Assembly (NCBI RefSeq): GCF_002723835.1
Contig: NZ_BEWG01000095.1
Coordinates: 1-64,000, forward strand
DNA length: 64,000 nt
From: Mycobacterium sp. shizuoka-1
GTDB taxonomy: Bacteria > Actinomycetota > Actinomycetes > Mycobacteriales > Mycobacteriaceae
Direction: 5' to 3'
Shown here: positions 41,090 through 49,608 of the stretch, one piece after another
Layout: each line of letters begins with the position of its first letter
Position numbering within the stretch: position 1 is the stretch's first letter
Notes under the pieces: model-generated
Told to the model about the DNA's origin: nothing
The model's database searches: none
What the model saw: only the letters and a program-made list of their open reading frames with translations
Translations under genes and position numbers: made by a program

Positions 41090-42232
41090 TCACACCTGGG
41101 TCGGCTGTCCTTCGGACTCGGCTTGCTTCTTGAGGTTCTCCTGGACCTCCACCTGCCACTTCTCGTTGGCGGGTGCGGTGTCGACCTCGAGCTCGAAGCG
41201 GTCGGTCATGTCCGGTGTCACGTCGGCGACGTCGACGTAGAACTGCTGGTACCAGCGGCGCATCTGGTAGACGGCGCCGTCTTCCTCGACGAGCAGCGGG
41301 TTGTCGATGCGGGTCTTGTGTTTCCAGATCTCGACGTCCTGGAGGAAGCCCTTGCTGACGCCGGTGACCATCGCGTCGGAGAGCTTCTCGCTCATGGAAT
41401 CGTCCATGCCCTTGGGCTTCTCGACGATCACACCCCACTGCAGCATGAACGAGTCCTGGGTCACCGGGTAGTGACAGTTGATCAGGATCGACTCGGCCTT
41501 GAAGCCGCCGTAGTTGTTGTGCAGCCAGTTGATCATGAACGACGGACCGAAGTACGACGCCTCGGAATCCAGGTGGGACTCGGTGTAGGCCGAGCCGCCG
41601 AGGGTGACGTCGGGCCGGCCGACGTTGTGCAGGTACTGCGAGGCGATGTGGCCCTCGAAGACGTTCTTGAAGTACGTCGGCAAGCCGAAGTGGATGTAGA
41701 AGAAGTGCGCCATGTCGGTCACGTTGTCGACGATCTCGCGGCAGTTGGAGCCCTCGATCAACATCGAGTTCCACTTCCACTCGGTCCACTCGCCGCTGGT
41801 GTACTCCGGGATCTCCGGAATCCGCACCTCGGGCTGCGGCGGATTGCCCTCGTGGTCGTGCCAGACGAACAGCAGGCCGCTGCGCACATCGGTCTCCCAG
41901 GACCGGGTGCGGGCCAGCCGCGGGGTGCGCTTGGCGTAGGGCACCAGCTTGCACCGGCCGTCGCCGCCCCACCGCCAGTCGTGGAACGGGCAGGCCAGCG
42001 CGTCGTCTTTGACGGTGCCCTGGGACAGGTCTCCGCCCAGGTGACGGCAGTACGCGTCGAGCACGTGGACCGCACCCTGGGAGTCGGAGAAGACCACCAG
42101 CTTCGTCCCGAAGGCGTTGATCGGGTGCGGCTTGCCGTCGGTGTAGTCAGCGATCGGGCCCAGGCAGTGCCAGCCCCGGGCATACCGGTCCGGCAGGGTC
42201 CCGGTGTCGATCTCGCGAATACCGGTAGTCAC
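41090..42232 (-). CDS. kshA: 3-ketosteroid 9-alpha-hydroxylase oxygenase KshA
   Basis: A 380-residue Rieske oxygenase (Rv3526). The Rieske cluster ligands are CRHLGG and CPFHDWRW, and the mononuclear iron His pair is in NVTDMAHFFYIHFG. It hydroxylates C9 of (dieno)androstenedione, which with KstD action opens ring B. The reductase partner KshB is not in this window. The GTG at 42232 has GGAGG about ten bases upstream, and a KstR operator follows 28 bases away. Confidence 0.96.
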   Translation of the reverse strand: MTTGIREIDTGTLPDRYARGWHCLGPIADYTDGKPHPINAFGTKLVVFSDSQGAVHVLDAYCRHLGGDLSQGTVKDDALACPFHDWRWGGDGRCKLVPYAKRTPRLARTRSWETDVRSGLLFVWHDHEGNPPQPEVRIPEIPEYTSGEWTEWKWNSMLIEGSNCREIVDNVTDMAHFFYIHFGLPTYFKNVFEGHIASQYLHNVGRPDVTLGGSAYTESHLDSEASYFGPSFMINWLHNNYGGFKAESILINCHYPVTQDSFMLQWGVIVEKPKGMDDSMSEKLSDAMVTGVSKGFLQDVEIWKHKTRIDNPLLVEEDGAVYQMRRWYQQFYVDVADVTPDMTDRFELEVDTAPANEKWQVEVQENLKKQAESEGQPTQV

Positions 42233-42260
42233 CTCAAGGCCTCCACTCGTCGTCTCTAAC

Positions 42261-42274
42261 TAGAACACGTTACA
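42261..42274. promoter_or_regulatory. KstR operator upstream of kshA
   Basis: TAGAACACGTTACA, a full match to the KstR pattern, in the 118-base divergent region between kshA and the carbonic-anhydrase-like gene. Confidence 0.88.
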
Positions 42275-42350
42275 GTTTTACCGTCCGATCGCGCAATCGC
42301 CGGGCACGCTAGCTGGGGATTACCCAGTGCACGTGCGGTATATCTGAACG

Positions 42351-42875
42351 ATGCCGATGTACTCGTTCGAGGGCAGATCGCCCCGGGTGGATCCCACCGC
42401 GTTCGTCGCGCCGACCGCGGTGCTCATCGGAGACGTCACCGTGGAGGCCGGCGCCTCGGTGTGGTTCAACACCGTGCTGCGCGGGGACTACGCGCCGATC
42501 GTCATCCGGGAGGAGGCGAACGTGCAGGACGGCTCGGTGCTGCACGCCCCGCCCGGTATCCCGGTCGACGTCGGCCCCGGAGCCACCATCGCGCACATGT
42601 GCACGGTGCACGGGGCCCATGTCGGCGCCGAGGCGCTGATCGCCAACCACTGCACGGTGCTCGACGGGGTGGTGATCGGTGCCCGCAGCATGATCGCCGC
42701 GCACTCGCTGGTGGTCGGCGGCACGCACATCCCGGCCGAGGTTCTCGTCACGGGTGCGCCCGCGAAGGTCAAGGGGCCGATCGCGGGAACCGGTGCCGAG
42801 GTCTGGGTGAACCTCAACCCGAAGGCCTACCAGGATCTGGCCCGGCGCTACCTGGCCGACTTCCACGAGATCTGA
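42351..42875 (+). CDS. Gamma-carbonic-anhydrase-like left-handed beta-helix protein
   Basis: A 174-residue hexapeptide-repeat protein (Rv3525c homologue). Repeats such as GDVTVEAGASVWFNTVL, GATIAHMCTVHGAHVGAEALIANHCTVLDG and ARSMIAAHSLVVG are visible. His residues in IAHMC, VHGAHVG and ANHC match the three zinc ligands of gamma-class carbonic anhydrases. It is annotated in some genomes as siderophore-binding; carbonic anhydrase-like is the safer label. Divergent from kshA. Confidence 0.87.
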   Translation: MPMYSFEGRSPRVDPTAFVAPTAVLIGDVTVEAGASVWFNTVLRGDYAPIVIREEANVQDGSVLHAPPGIPVDVGPGATIAHMCTVHGAHVGAEALIANHCTVLDGVVIGARSMIAAHSLVVGGTHIPAEVLVTGAPAKVKGPIAGTGAEVWVNLNPKAYQDLARRYLADFHEI

Positions 42876-42978
42876 CCCCAGCGCGCACCGTCGTCGCCGA
42901 GTGCAATGCGTTTGGCCGCGCACCGCGCAGGGTATCTCCGCGCTACCTGACAAGGCGTCTTGCGTGAAAGGGATGATG

Positions 42979-43113
42979 ATGGCACTCGATATCTGCCCGG
43001 CGTGTGGCTATCCCACCATCGGCGCCACCATGTGTGCGGCCTGTTCGCTCGCGCCATCGGCGCCCGCGCAGTGGCCCGCGGCCTATGCGCAGGCGCCCGC
43101 CCCGGCTGCCTAG
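42979..43113 (+). CDS. Small zinc-ribbon-like protein, 44 residues
   Basis: A short ORF starting MALDICPACGYPTIGATMCAACSLAP. CPAC-x9-CAAC is a plausible four-cysteine zinc ribbon, followed by an Ala/Pro/Gln-rich tail. AAAGGGA just upstream supports the ATG at 42979; ATGs at 42973 and 42976 are in the same frame. No homologue recognised. The 103 bases before it contain nothing else notable. Confidence 0.55.
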   Translation: MALDICPACGYPTIGATMCAACSLAPSAPAQWPAAYAQAPAPAA

Positions 43114-43131
43114 CTCATTGCGAGTGAACGC

Positions 43132-43533
43132 CTAGATCTTCTGCGCGCTTGCGGTCGCCTTGTCGAGTTCCCAATACGCGCGCAGGGCGACGATCTTGCC
43201 GTCGTCGTCGACGCGATAGGTGAACACACCCTCGGCGATCACCCGGTAGCCGCTGGACTCGATCACGATGTGGCCGACGTTGGCCTCCTCGTTGCCGCAC
43301 TGATATGTCTTCTCGAAGTTGAAGGTCAGCGCGCTCGGTGCGATCGCCATGTCGTAGAACTTCGCGATCGCGTCCTTGCCGCGGTGGCCTTTGCCTTCGG
43401 GATCGAAATGCGATGGGCCGATGGGGTCTTCGACGATCGCGTCGTCGGCGAACACCGCCAGCCAGGCGTCCTTGTCGTGCGCCGTGGCCGCCTCGCGGGA
43501 GCGGCGGCCCGCCTCGTGGGCCGGTGTGCTCAT
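43132..43533 (-). CDS. SnoaL/NTF2-like protein (ketosteroid-isomerase fold)
   Basis: A 133-residue protein with the SnoaL pattern: AWLAVFADDAIVEDPIG, then GKGHRGKDAIAKFYD and a C-terminal GKIVALRAYWELDK strand. The fold includes ketosteroid isomerases, but catalytic identity is uncertain. The ATG at 43533 overlaps the LLM gene stop as ATGA, making it the last gene of the DUF35-ltp4-ltp3-LLM operon on the minus strand. Confidence 0.85.
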   Translation of the reverse strand: MSTPAHEAGRRSREAATAHDKDAWLAVFADDAIVEDPIGPSHFDPEGKGHRGKDAIAKFYDMAIAPSALTFNFEKTYQCGNEEANVGHIVIESSGYRVIAEGVFTYRVDDDGKIVALRAYWELDKATASAQKI

Positions 43534-44423
43534 GCTCGGTCCTGCCAGCCGGAATGGATGTAGGTGTCGGCGAACCGCTTCATCGCGTCGATCTTCTTGC
43601 CGACCGGAGCGTCGAAGGGCAGACCTTCGAACACCCACGGGATGCCGATGTAGTCGGTGACCCCCGCCGCGAGCAGATCACGGTGACCGTCGACACCGAA
43701 CTTGTCGATGCAGACGGCCTGATACTCGAACGGGTCGTCGGCGCGGCCGTTTTCGGCCAGCAGTTTCTTGAGCCTGCCGATCGTCTCGGCCAGCTGGTCA
43801 CAGGTCATCATCGCGCTGGTCCAGCCGTCGCTGACGCGGGCGGCGCGCTTGAGTGCCACCTCGGTGTGGCCGCCGACGTAGAACGGGACCGGCTGCGACG
43901 GCGCCGGGCTCATCTGCAGCCGGTCGAAGTCGTAGAACTCGCCGTGAAACTCGACCATGCCGCCGGCCAGCACCAGCTTGAGGACCTCGATCATCTCGTC
44001 GACGCGCTTACCGCGCTTCGCATAGGGGACCCCGCACCACTCGAATTCCTCGGGGGCCCAGCCGATCCCGACACCGAAGCCGAACCGGTTGTTGGTCAGG
44101 TTCGCCACCGACCCGACCTGGCGGGCCAGCAGCAGCGGGTTGCGCGAGCCGAGCTTCATCACGTTGGTGTAGAAGCGCAGCGTCGAGGTCACCGCACCCA
44201 GAGTGCCGGCCAGGATCAGCGGATCGACCCAGGGCGAGTTCTCGTCGAACATCCGCTTACCGTCGGCGGTGTAGGGATAGTCGACGGACTGCTTCTCGAA
44301 ATAGAAGATCGAGTCTGGCAGCGCGATGTTGTCGAAGCCGAGTTCCTCAGCCGCCTTGGCGATTTCGATCAGCTGGTCCAGCGGGCTGAACGCGATGCTG
44401 ACCGTGTACTGCATGCGGGTCAT
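43530..44423 (-). CDS. LLM-class F420-dependent oxidoreductase
   Basis: A 297-residue luciferase-like protein (IAKAAEELGFDNIALPDS; TLRFYTNVMKLGSRNPLLLARQVGSVANLTNNRFGFGVGIGWAPEEFEWCG). These use F420 (or FMN) as hydride carrier in mycobacteria. The ATG at 44423 overlaps the Ltp3 gene stop as ATGA. With the ltp3/ltp4 aldolases and a SnoaL protein it probably acts on a sterol side-chain intermediate; the exact step is unknown. Confidence 0.87.
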   Translation of the reverse strand: MTRMQYTVSIAFSPLDQLIEIAKAAEELGFDNIALPDSIFYFEKQSVDYPYTADGKRMFDENSPWVDPLILAGTLGAVTSTLRFYTNVMKLGSRNPLLLARQVGSVANLTNNRFGFGVGIGWAPEEFEWCGVPYAKRGKRVDEMIEVLKLVLAGGMVEFHGEFYDFDRLQMSPAPSQPVPFYVGGHTEVALKRAARVSDGWTSAMMTCDQLAETIGRLKKLLAENGRADDPFEYQAVCIDKFGVDGHRDLLAAGVTDYIGIPWVFEGLPFDAPVGKKIDAMKRFADTYIHSGWQDRA

Positions 44424-45607
44424 GATGCTGGCTTGGCTGGTTTCTCGGAGCCGACCACCCACATCGAAAAATATTGCGCGCCGCCGCCGTAGGCGTGACC
44501 CAGTGCCTTGCGTGCGCCTTCCACCTGGTGATCGCCGCCCTTGCCCATCACCTGGATCGCCGATTCGGCGAACCGGATCATGCCTGAGGCCCCGATCGGA
44601 TTGGAGCTGAGCACGCCGCCGGAGGGGTTGAACGGAATCTTGCCGCCGATGGCCGTCTCGCCGGCTTCGGTGAGCTTCCAGCCGCCGCCCTCGGGCGCGA
44701 AGCCGAGGCTCTCCAACCACATCGGCTCGTACCAGGAGAACGGGACGTACACCTCGGCCACGTCGATCTCGTCGATCGGGCTGGTGATTCCGGCATCCCG
44801 CCACAGCGCCGCGGCCGCGTCGCGGCTGGCCTGCGGATTGACCTGGTCGCGGCCGGCATAGGCCAGCGGCTCGGTACGCAGCGCGGTGGCGTGTACCCAG
44901 GCGACCGGGTGACCCGCCGCGACGCGGGCGTCGGCGGCTTCCTCGTCACCGATCACCATGGCCGCCGCGCCGTCCGAGGACGGGCAGGTCTCGTCGTAGC
45001 GGATCGGATCCCACAACATGGGGGACTCCATCACCTTCTCGACGGTGATATCCGGCTGGTGCAAATGGGCCAGCGGATTCTTGGCCCCGTTGAGGCGGTC
45101 CTTGACCGCCACGATCGCACCGATATTCGTGGGGGCGCCGGAGCGGCGGATGTAGGCCCGCACGTGCGGTGCGAAGTAGCCACCGGCACCCGCACCGACC
45201 GGCTTGGTGAAAGGCACCGGAATGCTCAACGCCCACATGGCGTTCGACTCGGACTGCTTCTCCCACGCCATGGTCAGCACGCGCTTGTACTTGCCCGATT
45301 GCACCAGGCTGGCGGCGACGATCGCGGTCGACCCGCCGACCGAACCGGCGGTGTGCACCCGGATCAGCGGCTTGCCGGTCGCGCCGACCGCGTCGGCCAT
45401 GAACAGCTCGGGCATCATCACGCCCTCGAAGAAATCGGGCGCCTTGCCGACGACGACCGCGTCGATGTCGTCGAACGTCGATCCCGAGTCCTCGAGCGCC
45501 CGGTCGATCGCCTCGCGAACGAGACCGTTCATCGAGACGTCTTTGCGCTTGGCGACGTACTTGGTCTGTCCGGTACCGAGAACGGCAGCCAGCTTCTTTT
45601 CCGCCAT
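44420..45607 (-). CDS. ltp3: Thiolase-fold aldolase/lipid-transfer protein Ltp3
   Basis: A 395-residue SCP-x-type thiolase-fold protein (Rv3523). The position of the thiolase nucleophile reads VHTAGSVGGSTA, with no Cys, so classical thiolysis is unlikely. As with Ltp2, a retro-aldolase role paired with a DUF35 protein is more plausible. In Rhodococcus, ltp3 and ltp4 are linked to degradation of C-24-branched (plant) sterol side chains. It lies two bases after ltp4 and overlaps the LLM gene. Confidence 0.88.
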   Translation of the reverse strand: MAEKKLAAVLGTGQTKYVAKRKDVSMNGLVREAIDRALEDSGSTFDDIDAVVVGKAPDFFEGVMMPELFMADAVGATGKPLIRVHTAGSVGGSTAIVAASLVQSGKYKRVLTMAWEKQSESNAMWALSIPVPFTKPVGAGAGGYFAPHVRAYIRRSGAPTNIGAIVAVKDRLNGAKNPLAHLHQPDITVEKVMESPMLWDPIRYDETCPSSDGAAAMVIGDEEAADARVAAGHPVAWVHATALRTEPLAYAGRDQVNPQASRDAAAALWRDAGITSPIDEIDVAEVYVPFSWYEPMWLESLGFAPEGGGWKLTEAGETAIGGKIPFNPSGGVLSSNPIGASGMIRFAESAIQVMGKGGDHQVEGARKALGHAYGGGAQYFSMWVVGSEKPAKPAS

Positions 45608-45609
45608 GA

Positions 45610-46671
45610 CTACTTCCCCTCCATGACCGCGACCAGATTCTGTTGCAGCGCAGGGCCGCTCGTGGCATGCGCCAGCACGCGGCCGGCCGAACCAGAGAAG
45701 ATGTGCTGAGCGGCGAAACCGATCCGCTCGAGGCCGGCCGAGAACATCGGGTTGGCGGCCAGCGCGCCCCCCGAGGGGTTGATCTTCGTCGACGCCGGCA
45801 GTCCGATCGCCTCGGTGAGGATCAGCTGCTGATGGCTGAACGGGGCGTAGATCTCGGCCACCTCGATCGAGCCGGCGTCTCCGCCGGTCGCGGCCTGAGC
45901 CGACACCGCGGTGGACGGCGACGTGGTGAGGTCGCGGGCGCCCAGGATCGGGGTCTCGATGCGGTGCTCAAAACCGGTGATCCACGCCGGGTTTTCCCGC
46001 AGCTCGCGGGCCCGGTCACCGGCCGCGAGCACGATTGCCGACGCGCCGTCGGTGATCGGGGAGATGTCGTGGCGGCGCAGCGGGTCGGCGAAGTACGGCC
46101 TGGCCAGCAGTTCGTCGATGCTCTTCGCCGGCTTCTCGGAGTCGGTGCGCTCGGCGACGGCGAAGGAGTCCAAGGCGACCTGTGCCATCTGCTCGGCCGT
46201 CCACTTGCCGGAGTCCAGGCCGAGGCGGGCCTGCAGGCCCGCCATCGACACCGAGTCCGGCCACAGCGGGGCGACCGTGTACGGATCGGTCTGCAGCGCC
46301 AGCACCCGGCGCAGTGTGCCCGCCGACGGCTTGCCGAAGCCGTACACCAGGGCGGTGTCGACCTGGCCGGTCAGGATCTTGATGTAGGCCTCATAGAGAG
46401 CCCACGCCGCGTCCATCTCGACGTGCGACTCGTTGATCGGCGGCACGGCACCGATCGAGTCGATGGCCGAGATGAACGAAAAGGCGCGGCCGGCAAGGTA
46501 ATCCGACGAGCCGGAGCACCAGAAGCCGATATCGGTCTGCTTGAGGCCGAGCTCTTCGTAGAGCTGATGGAAACACGGCATCAGCATCTCGACGCCGTTG
46601 GTGGTGCCGCTGGTGCGCCGGACATGCGGAGCATGCGCGAAGCCGACGACCGCTACATCGCGAAATGTCAT
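45610..46671 (-). CDS. ltp4: Thiolase-fold aldolase/lipid-transfer protein Ltp4
   Basis: A 353-residue thiolase-fold protein (Rv3522). The expected nucleophile region (ISAIDSIGAVPPINESHVEMDAAW) also lacks Cys. The C-terminal GGALAANPMFSAGLERIG is typical of the SCP-x family. It likely pairs with Ltp3 and the DUF35 protein encoded 13 bases upstream in an aldolase complex for sterol side chains. Confidence 0.88.
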   Translation of the reverse strand: MTFRDVAVVGFAHAPHVRRTSGTTNGVEMLMPCFHQLYEELGLKQTDIGFWCSGSSDYLAGRAFSFISAIDSIGAVPPINESHVEMDAAWALYEAYIKILTGQVDTALVYGFGKPSAGTLRRVLALQTDPYTVAPLWPDSVSMAGLQARLGLDSGKWTAEQMAQVALDSFAVAERTDSEKPAKSIDELLARPYFADPLRRHDISPITDGASAIVLAAGDRARELRENPAWITGFEHRIETPILGARDLTTSPSTAVSAQAATGGDAGSIEVAEIYAPFSHQQLILTEAIGLPASTKINPSGGALAANPMFSAGLERIGFAAQHIFSGSAGRVLAHATSGPALQQNLVAVMEGK

Positions 46672-46684
46672 GTGGCGAATCCCT

Positions 46685-47677
46685 TTAGAGGTGGTGCTTG
46701 TAGGTGTCGTACTCGGCGTCGGGTTCGCCGGTCGGTTTGAAGTACTCGATGTTGTCGATCCCGAGGCCCCATTCCTCGCGGGGCTTCCACACCGCCTGGA
46801 CCCGCATGCCCATCCGCACGTCGGCGATGTCGATCTCCTGAATCAGGTGCAGGAACGGGATGTCGGCACCGTCGAGCAGCACGTATGCCGCGACGTACGG
46901 CGGCTTGATGCGCTGGCCCGCGAACGGGATGTTGATGATGGCGAACGTCGTCACCGTGCCCTTGTCCGGCAGCTCGACGAAGTTGTCCAGCTCCAGGCCG
47001 GTGGCCGGGTCGGCCTCCTTGGGCGGGAAGTACACCTTGCCGTCGGCGCCGGTGCGGGCGCCGAGCAGCTTGCCGTCTTCGAGCCCGCGCAGGAACGCAC
47101 TCTCCGGAAGCGATGCGGTGTGCTGGATTTCGATGCTGCTCGGTGAGACCAGGATGGTCACCGGCTCGCGGTCGTCGGGCTCGTCGGACACCGGCTCCGG
47201 CTCGTCACCGGGGAGGAAGTAGGCGATGTCGGTGATCGCCCCGACCGGCTCGTCGACCCAGTGGGCATGGACCCGCGCACCGGTGCTGATCGCGTCCGAT
47301 GACTCGACGGCCACCGCGTGCAGCAGTGCGGTGTCCGCGCCGTCGAGTTTGATCAGCGCCCAGGCGAACGGCTTGTCGAGCGGTTGTCCCTCGAGCGGCT
47401 CGGACTGCCAGGTCCACGACAGCACCGTGCCGACGCTGGCGACCGGGACGACCTCTGTCAGCGGCGCATAGGTCACCGGGTCATACTCAGCGGGCGGTAC
47501 GAGCACTCGACCGTCCGAACCGCGGACGCCGAGGATGCGTCGCCCGCGCAGGGCGGTGAAGAACTGGCTGAGGAGTGGTCCGACTGAACGGGTGTAGTCG
47601 AATGACAGCTTCAGCGGTGCCGAAAGGGGCTTCTGATGCGTGTCGATCTGCACCGGGCTGCTTTGGCTGGTGGTCAC
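46685..47677 (-). CDS. DUF35/OB-fold protein (Rv3521 homologue)
   Basis: A 330-residue protein with two DUF35-type OB halves (RRILGVRGSDGRVLVPPAEYDP and KLLGARTGADGKVYFPPKEADP). No zinc-ribbon cysteines are present. DUF35 domains of this group dock thiolase-fold aldolases, as ChsH2 does with Ltp2, so it is the probable partner of Ltp3/Ltp4. The GTG at 47677 matches the start of Rv3521 and lies nine bases from the KstR operator without a ribosome-binding site, suggesting a leaderless message. Confidence 0.86.
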   Translation of the reverse strand: MTTSQSSPVQIDTHQKPLSAPLKLSFDYTRSVGPLLSQFFTALRGRRILGVRGSDGRVLVPPAEYDPVTYAPLTEVVPVASVGTVLSWTWQSEPLEGQPLDKPFAWALIKLDGADTALLHAVAVESSDAISTGARVHAHWVDEPVGAITDIAYFLPGDEPEPVSDEPDDREPVTILVSPSSIEIQHTASLPESAFLRGLEDGKLLGARTGADGKVYFPPKEADPATGLELDNFVELPDKGTVTTFAIINIPFAGQRIKPPYVAAYVLLDGADIPFLHLIQEIDIADVRMGMRVQAVWKPREEWGLGIDNIEYFKPTGEPDAEYDTYKHHL

Positions 47678-47686
47678 AGCATCGAG

Positions 47687-47700
47687 TAGAACAGGTTCTA
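47687..47700. promoter_or_regulatory. KstR operator, ltp4/ltp3 operon and divergent LLM gene
   Basis: TAGAACAGGTTCTA, the best-matching and nearly perfectly palindromic KstR site in the window, between the DUF35 gene (minus) and the LLM gene (plus). Confidence 0.92.
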
Positions 47701-47744
47701 AGAATCGTGGCAAGGACCGTGTCCCGGACAGAAAGGCGGCACCG

Positions 47745-48776
47745 ATGAAGCTAGGTCTGCAACTCGGATACTGGAGCGCACAACCCCCCACCAACCACGC
47801 GGAATTGGTGGCGACGGCCGAGGAGGCCGGCTTCGACACGGTGTTCACCGCCGAGGCGTGGGGTTCGGATGCGTTCACGCCGTTGGCCTGGTGGGGCCGC
47901 GAAACCACCCGGATGAGGCTGGGCACCTCGGTGGTCCAGCTCTCGGCGCGCACGCCCACGGCGTGCGCGATGGCGTCGCTGACGCTGGATCATCTGTCCG
48001 GCGGCCGGCACATCCTCGGTCTGGGTGTGTCGGGCCCGCAGGTGGTCGAGGGCTGGTACGGGGCTCGCTTCCCCAAGCCGCTGGCCCGCACCCGCGAGTA
48101 CATCGACATCATCCGCCAGGTCTGGGCCCGCGAGGCCCCAGTGACCAGCGCAGGCCCGCACTACCCGCTGCCGCTGTCGGGGGAGGGCACCACCGGTCTG
48201 GGCAAGCCGCTCAAGCCGATCGTGCATCCGCTGCGCGCCGACATCCCGATCATGCTCGGTGCCGAGGGCCCCAAGAATGTCGCGCTGGCCGCCGAGATCT
48301 GCGACGGCTGGCTGCCGATCTTCTACTCCCCGCGGCTGGCGCCGATGTACAACGAGTGGCTCGACGAAGGGTTCGCCCGGCCCGGTGCCCGGCGCAGCCG
48401 CGAGGACTTCGAGATCTGCGCGACCGCCCAGGTGGTGGTCACCGATGACCGGGCCTCGATCATGGATCTGATCAAGCCGCACCTGGCGCTCTACATGGGC
48501 GGAATGGGCGCCGAGGACACCAACTTCCACGCCGACGTCTACCGGCGGATGGGCTACGCCGACGTCGTCGACGAGGTCACCCGGCTGTTCCGCTCAGACC
48601 GCAAGGACGAAGCGGCCAAGGCGGTTCCCGACGAACTGGTCGACGACTCCGCGATCGTCGGCGACATCGATTACGTCCGCAAGCAGATCGTCGCCTGGGA
48701 AGCCGCCGGCGTCACCATGATGGTGATCGGCGCCCGCACCCCCGAACAGATCCGCGAGGCCGCAGCCCTGTTGTAG
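47745..48776 (+). CDS. LLM-class F420-dependent oxidoreductase (Rv3520c homologue)
   Basis: A 343-residue luciferase-like protein (MKLGLQLGYWSAQPPTNHAELVATAEEAGFDTVFTAEAWGSDAFTPLAWWG). It is similar to coenzyme F420-dependent enzymes and KstR-regulated in M. tuberculosis. ATG 47745 is preceded by GAAAGG. It is convergent with the acetoacetate-decarboxylase-like gene. Substrate unknown; probably a ketone or alkene in sterol catabolism. Confidence 0.9.
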   Translation: MKLGLQLGYWSAQPPTNHAELVATAEEAGFDTVFTAEAWGSDAFTPLAWWGRETTRMRLGTSVVQLSARTPTACAMASLTLDHLSGGRHILGLGVSGPQVVEGWYGARFPKPLARTREYIDIIRQVWAREAPVTSAGPHYPLPLSGEGTTGLGKPLKPIVHPLRADIPIMLGAEGPKNVALAAEICDGWLPIFYSPRLAPMYNEWLDEGFARPGARRSREDFEICATAQVVVTDDRASIMDLIKPHLALYMGGMGAEDTNFHADVYRRMGYADVVDEVTRLFRSDRKDEAAKAVPDELVDDSAIVGDIDYVRKQIVAWEAAGVTMMVIGARTPEQIREAAALL

Positions 48777-48831
48777 ACACTTCTTGCGAGTTGTCTAGCC
48801 AGGGCTCTAGATTGACCGGATGACGTTGCGC

Positions 48832-49551
48832 TTAGCGCAGGATGTGGGCGTCGCCGAACGTCATCTCGACATTGGCGACCGAGCCCGACACCATCGCGCG
48901 CTTGGGCAGACCGAGGGTGGCCAGTTCTTTGGCGTACGGGTGGTCGCCCAGGCGCAGGGTGGCGCCGCCCGGCCGGAAGCGCACCCCGCAGTTGCGCATC
49001 TCCCAGGGCACCTCGCGGGTGGTGCCGTCGGAGAACGTGTAGGTCTTGAGGACCTGGCTACGCGGCCGCAGCGACGGCAATGGCAGGCCGCGGCGGAATT
49101 CCATTCCGGCGATCAAGGATCCGCCCTCACTGACGTCGAAGGTGAACGGATTGGCGTCGCGCACGGTGAACTCGGCCATGATCTTGGGGAAGCCCCAGAT
49201 GGTGCGCCCGGCCTCCAGGGTGAACGCCTGGTCCACCGGCAGGTGATGGATGAACGCCGCCGCGTCGCCGAGAGCCCGCAGTCCGCGGGCATCCGAACCC
49301 GGCGGATTGACCATCACGCAGGTGCCGAATTCGTGGTACTTGCCCAGGTCGCCGTCGATGTAGCGGGCGAGCATCAGCGTCACCACCGCACGGCCCGGCC
49401 GGAACTGGCAGACCTGCAATCCGCTGTAGTCGATCAGGCGCTGCGCGGCGTCGGCCGGAACCGAAAACATCGCGGTGTGCACGTCGGCCTTGCGAATTCG
49501 CACCGGCATGGTGAGCACCGTGCCGGCGATGGTGTGCTGCGAATCAGACAT
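48832..49551 (-). CDS. Acetoacetate decarboxylase-fold protein (Rv3519 homologue)
   Basis: A 239-residue protein of the acetoacetate decarboxylase superfamily (PF06314-like): GKYHEFGTCVMVNPPG, AFIHHLPVDQAFTLEAGRTIWGFPKIMAEF. Many family members outside the true decarboxylases have other functions. The ATG is at 49551. Divergent from cyp142 with a 57-base gap; the 55 bases downstream separate it from the convergent LLM gene and hold a weak TAGACA/TGTCTA pair. Confidence 0.85.
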   Translation of the reverse strand: MSDSQHTIAGTVLTMPVRIRKADVHTAMFSVPADAAQRLIDYSGLQVCQFRPGRAVVTLMLARYIDGDLGKYHEFGTCVMVNPPGSDARGLRALGDAAAFIHHLPVDQAFTLEAGRTIWGFPKIMAEFTVRDANPFTFDVSEGGSLIAGMEFRRGLPLPSLRPRSQVLKTYTFSDGTTREVPWEMRNCGVRFRPGGATLRLGDHPYAKELATLGLPKRAMVSGSVANVEMTFGDAHILR

Positions 49552-49570
49552 GCGGCCACTGTAATCCGCT

Positions 49571-49599
49571 TTGACACCTTGCGGGGACCGAAGTATGGA
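49571..49599 (+). promoter_or_regulatory. Candidate promoter of cyp142
   Basis: TTGACA (49571-49576), a 17-base spacer and TATGGA (49594-49599) form a good -35/-10 pair directly ahead of the ribosome-binding site GGAGGGA. No KstR site is visible here, unlike cyp125. Confidence 0.5.
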
Positions 49600-49608
49600 G
49601 GGAAATAG

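Noticed and set aside
48776..48832. TAGACA/TGTCTA pair between convergent genes as a terminator
   Set aside because: The stem is six bases with an AT-containing, mismatched interior; not convincing.
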